Assembly (NCBI GenBank): GCA_900550095.1
Contig: URRG01000026.1
Span: 1 to 12,454, forward strand
DNA: 12,454 nt
Reading direction: 5' to 3'
From: an uncultured Oscillospiraceae bacterium
GTDB taxonomy: Bacteria; Bacillota; Clostridia; Oscillospirales; Acutalibacteraceae
Below the pieces are notes generated by a model, which did no database searches, was not told where the DNA came from, and saw only the letters and a list, made by a program, of their open reading frames with translations. The first letter of the stretch is position 1. Every line of letters begins with the position of its first letter. Below are positions 12,039-12,454 of the stretch, one piece after another. The position numbers were made by a program, and so were the translations under genes.

Positions 12039-12454
12039 GCGGGATTCTGCAGCCGGAGCGGAAGATTTTCCGCGCGTTTTGCCTTTTCTGCCCTTTCAGG
12101 CGGGATGGGGAAGAGAGAATCGGTCCTTCTCCGGCGTACTGCCTTTCCGCATGCAGGGGCGTGTATTTTGTTTTCACATACGCGTATAGGCCGTACAGGC
12201 GGCTGCGGCATGGGCGCGGCAATAAAAAGGGTATCGTTTTCTGTCGGCGCTGCTGATGCCGCTTGGTATCGCGGCTCCCGGAACAGATGGGAATCCCAGG
12301 CCGGAGGGCCTCGGTTTTCTTGTATCCGTATGGATTTTGTGAGAACATACGGCATCAAGGGCGTCAGAAAAACAGAGATAACAGTTTTTTCGGCCCGCAG
12401 GGGACTGCAGGACCAAGGGGTTTGCGCAAAAAGAGCTTCCGGAACCGCTGGGCC
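12039..12454. other. Region without a supported gene at the right edge
   Basis: These 416 bases contain open frames on both strands, but none with recognisable motifs or a good ribosome site. What is visible is the weak terminator at 12058-12080, a second short GC hairpin AGGCC/GGCCT (12298-12311) followed by CGGTTTTCTT, and a perfect 7-bp inverted repeat CCGTATG (12326-12332) with CATACGG (12346-12352). It may be the leader of a gene starting beyond the window. Confidence 0.5.
12058..12080 (+). terminator. Possible terminator after the HAD gene
   Basis: GCGGAA (12058-12063) pairs with TTCCGC (12068-12073) around a 4-base loop. TTTT at 12077-12080 comes three bases after the stem. It lies 20 bases after the HAD stop codon. 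The short stem and delayed T run make it tentative. Confidence 0.35.

Overview
The window looks like an ordinary stretch of chromosome from a moderately GC-rich clostridial Firmicute, most likely a Lachnospiraceae-type gut anaerobe. This is inferred from strong AGGAGG/GGGGG ribosome-binding sites, a single-chain iron-sulfur L-serine dehydratase, the mix of protein families, and compact genes nearly all on the plus strand. No phage, transposon, CRISPR, rRNA or tRNA genes were seen.

Layout. The left edge holds the last 115 codons of a 23S rRNA uracil-C5 methyltransferase (RlmD/RlmCD type). It is followed by a P-loop nucleotide-kinase-like protein of unknown role (456-1136), a GNAT acetyltransferase (1254-1766), an Fe-S L-serine ammonia-lyase behind a hairpin-rich leader (2080-3288), and a two-domain GNAT fusion whose first half resembles streptothricin acetyltransferases (3403-4593). 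A 307-base gap with a degenerate 8-bp tandem repeat and inverted repeats comes before an APH-type phosphotransferase (4901-5974), which ends at a near-perfect bidirectional terminator. 

The centre is a divergent pair: a LysR-type regulator (minus, 6104-6991) and a YeiH-type UPF0324 membrane protein (plus, 7146-8174). The shared intergenic region carries a T-N11-A inverted repeat beside a candidate promoter, so the regulator probably controls the transporter gene. After the yeiH terminator comes a MerR-family regulator (8496-9122) with a predicted C-terminal membrane hairpin. Upstream of it lies a promoter-like sequence with the 19-bp spacer typical of MerR-controlled promoters, which points to autoregulation.

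The right part is a likely same-direction group: trmO (t6A37 tRNA methyltransferase), an EamA drug/metabolite-type transporter with a clear internal duplication, and a Cof-type HAD phosphatase. A palindrome cluster and an extended -10 promoter lie ahead of trmO. The last 416 bases have no supported gene, only hairpins.

Nothing here is convincingly a new multi-gene system. The best leads are the membrane-anchored MerR protein with its 19-bp promoter, the LysR/YeiH operator, the structured leader of the serine dehydratase, and the octamer repeat. All operators, promoters and leaders are read by eye and untested.
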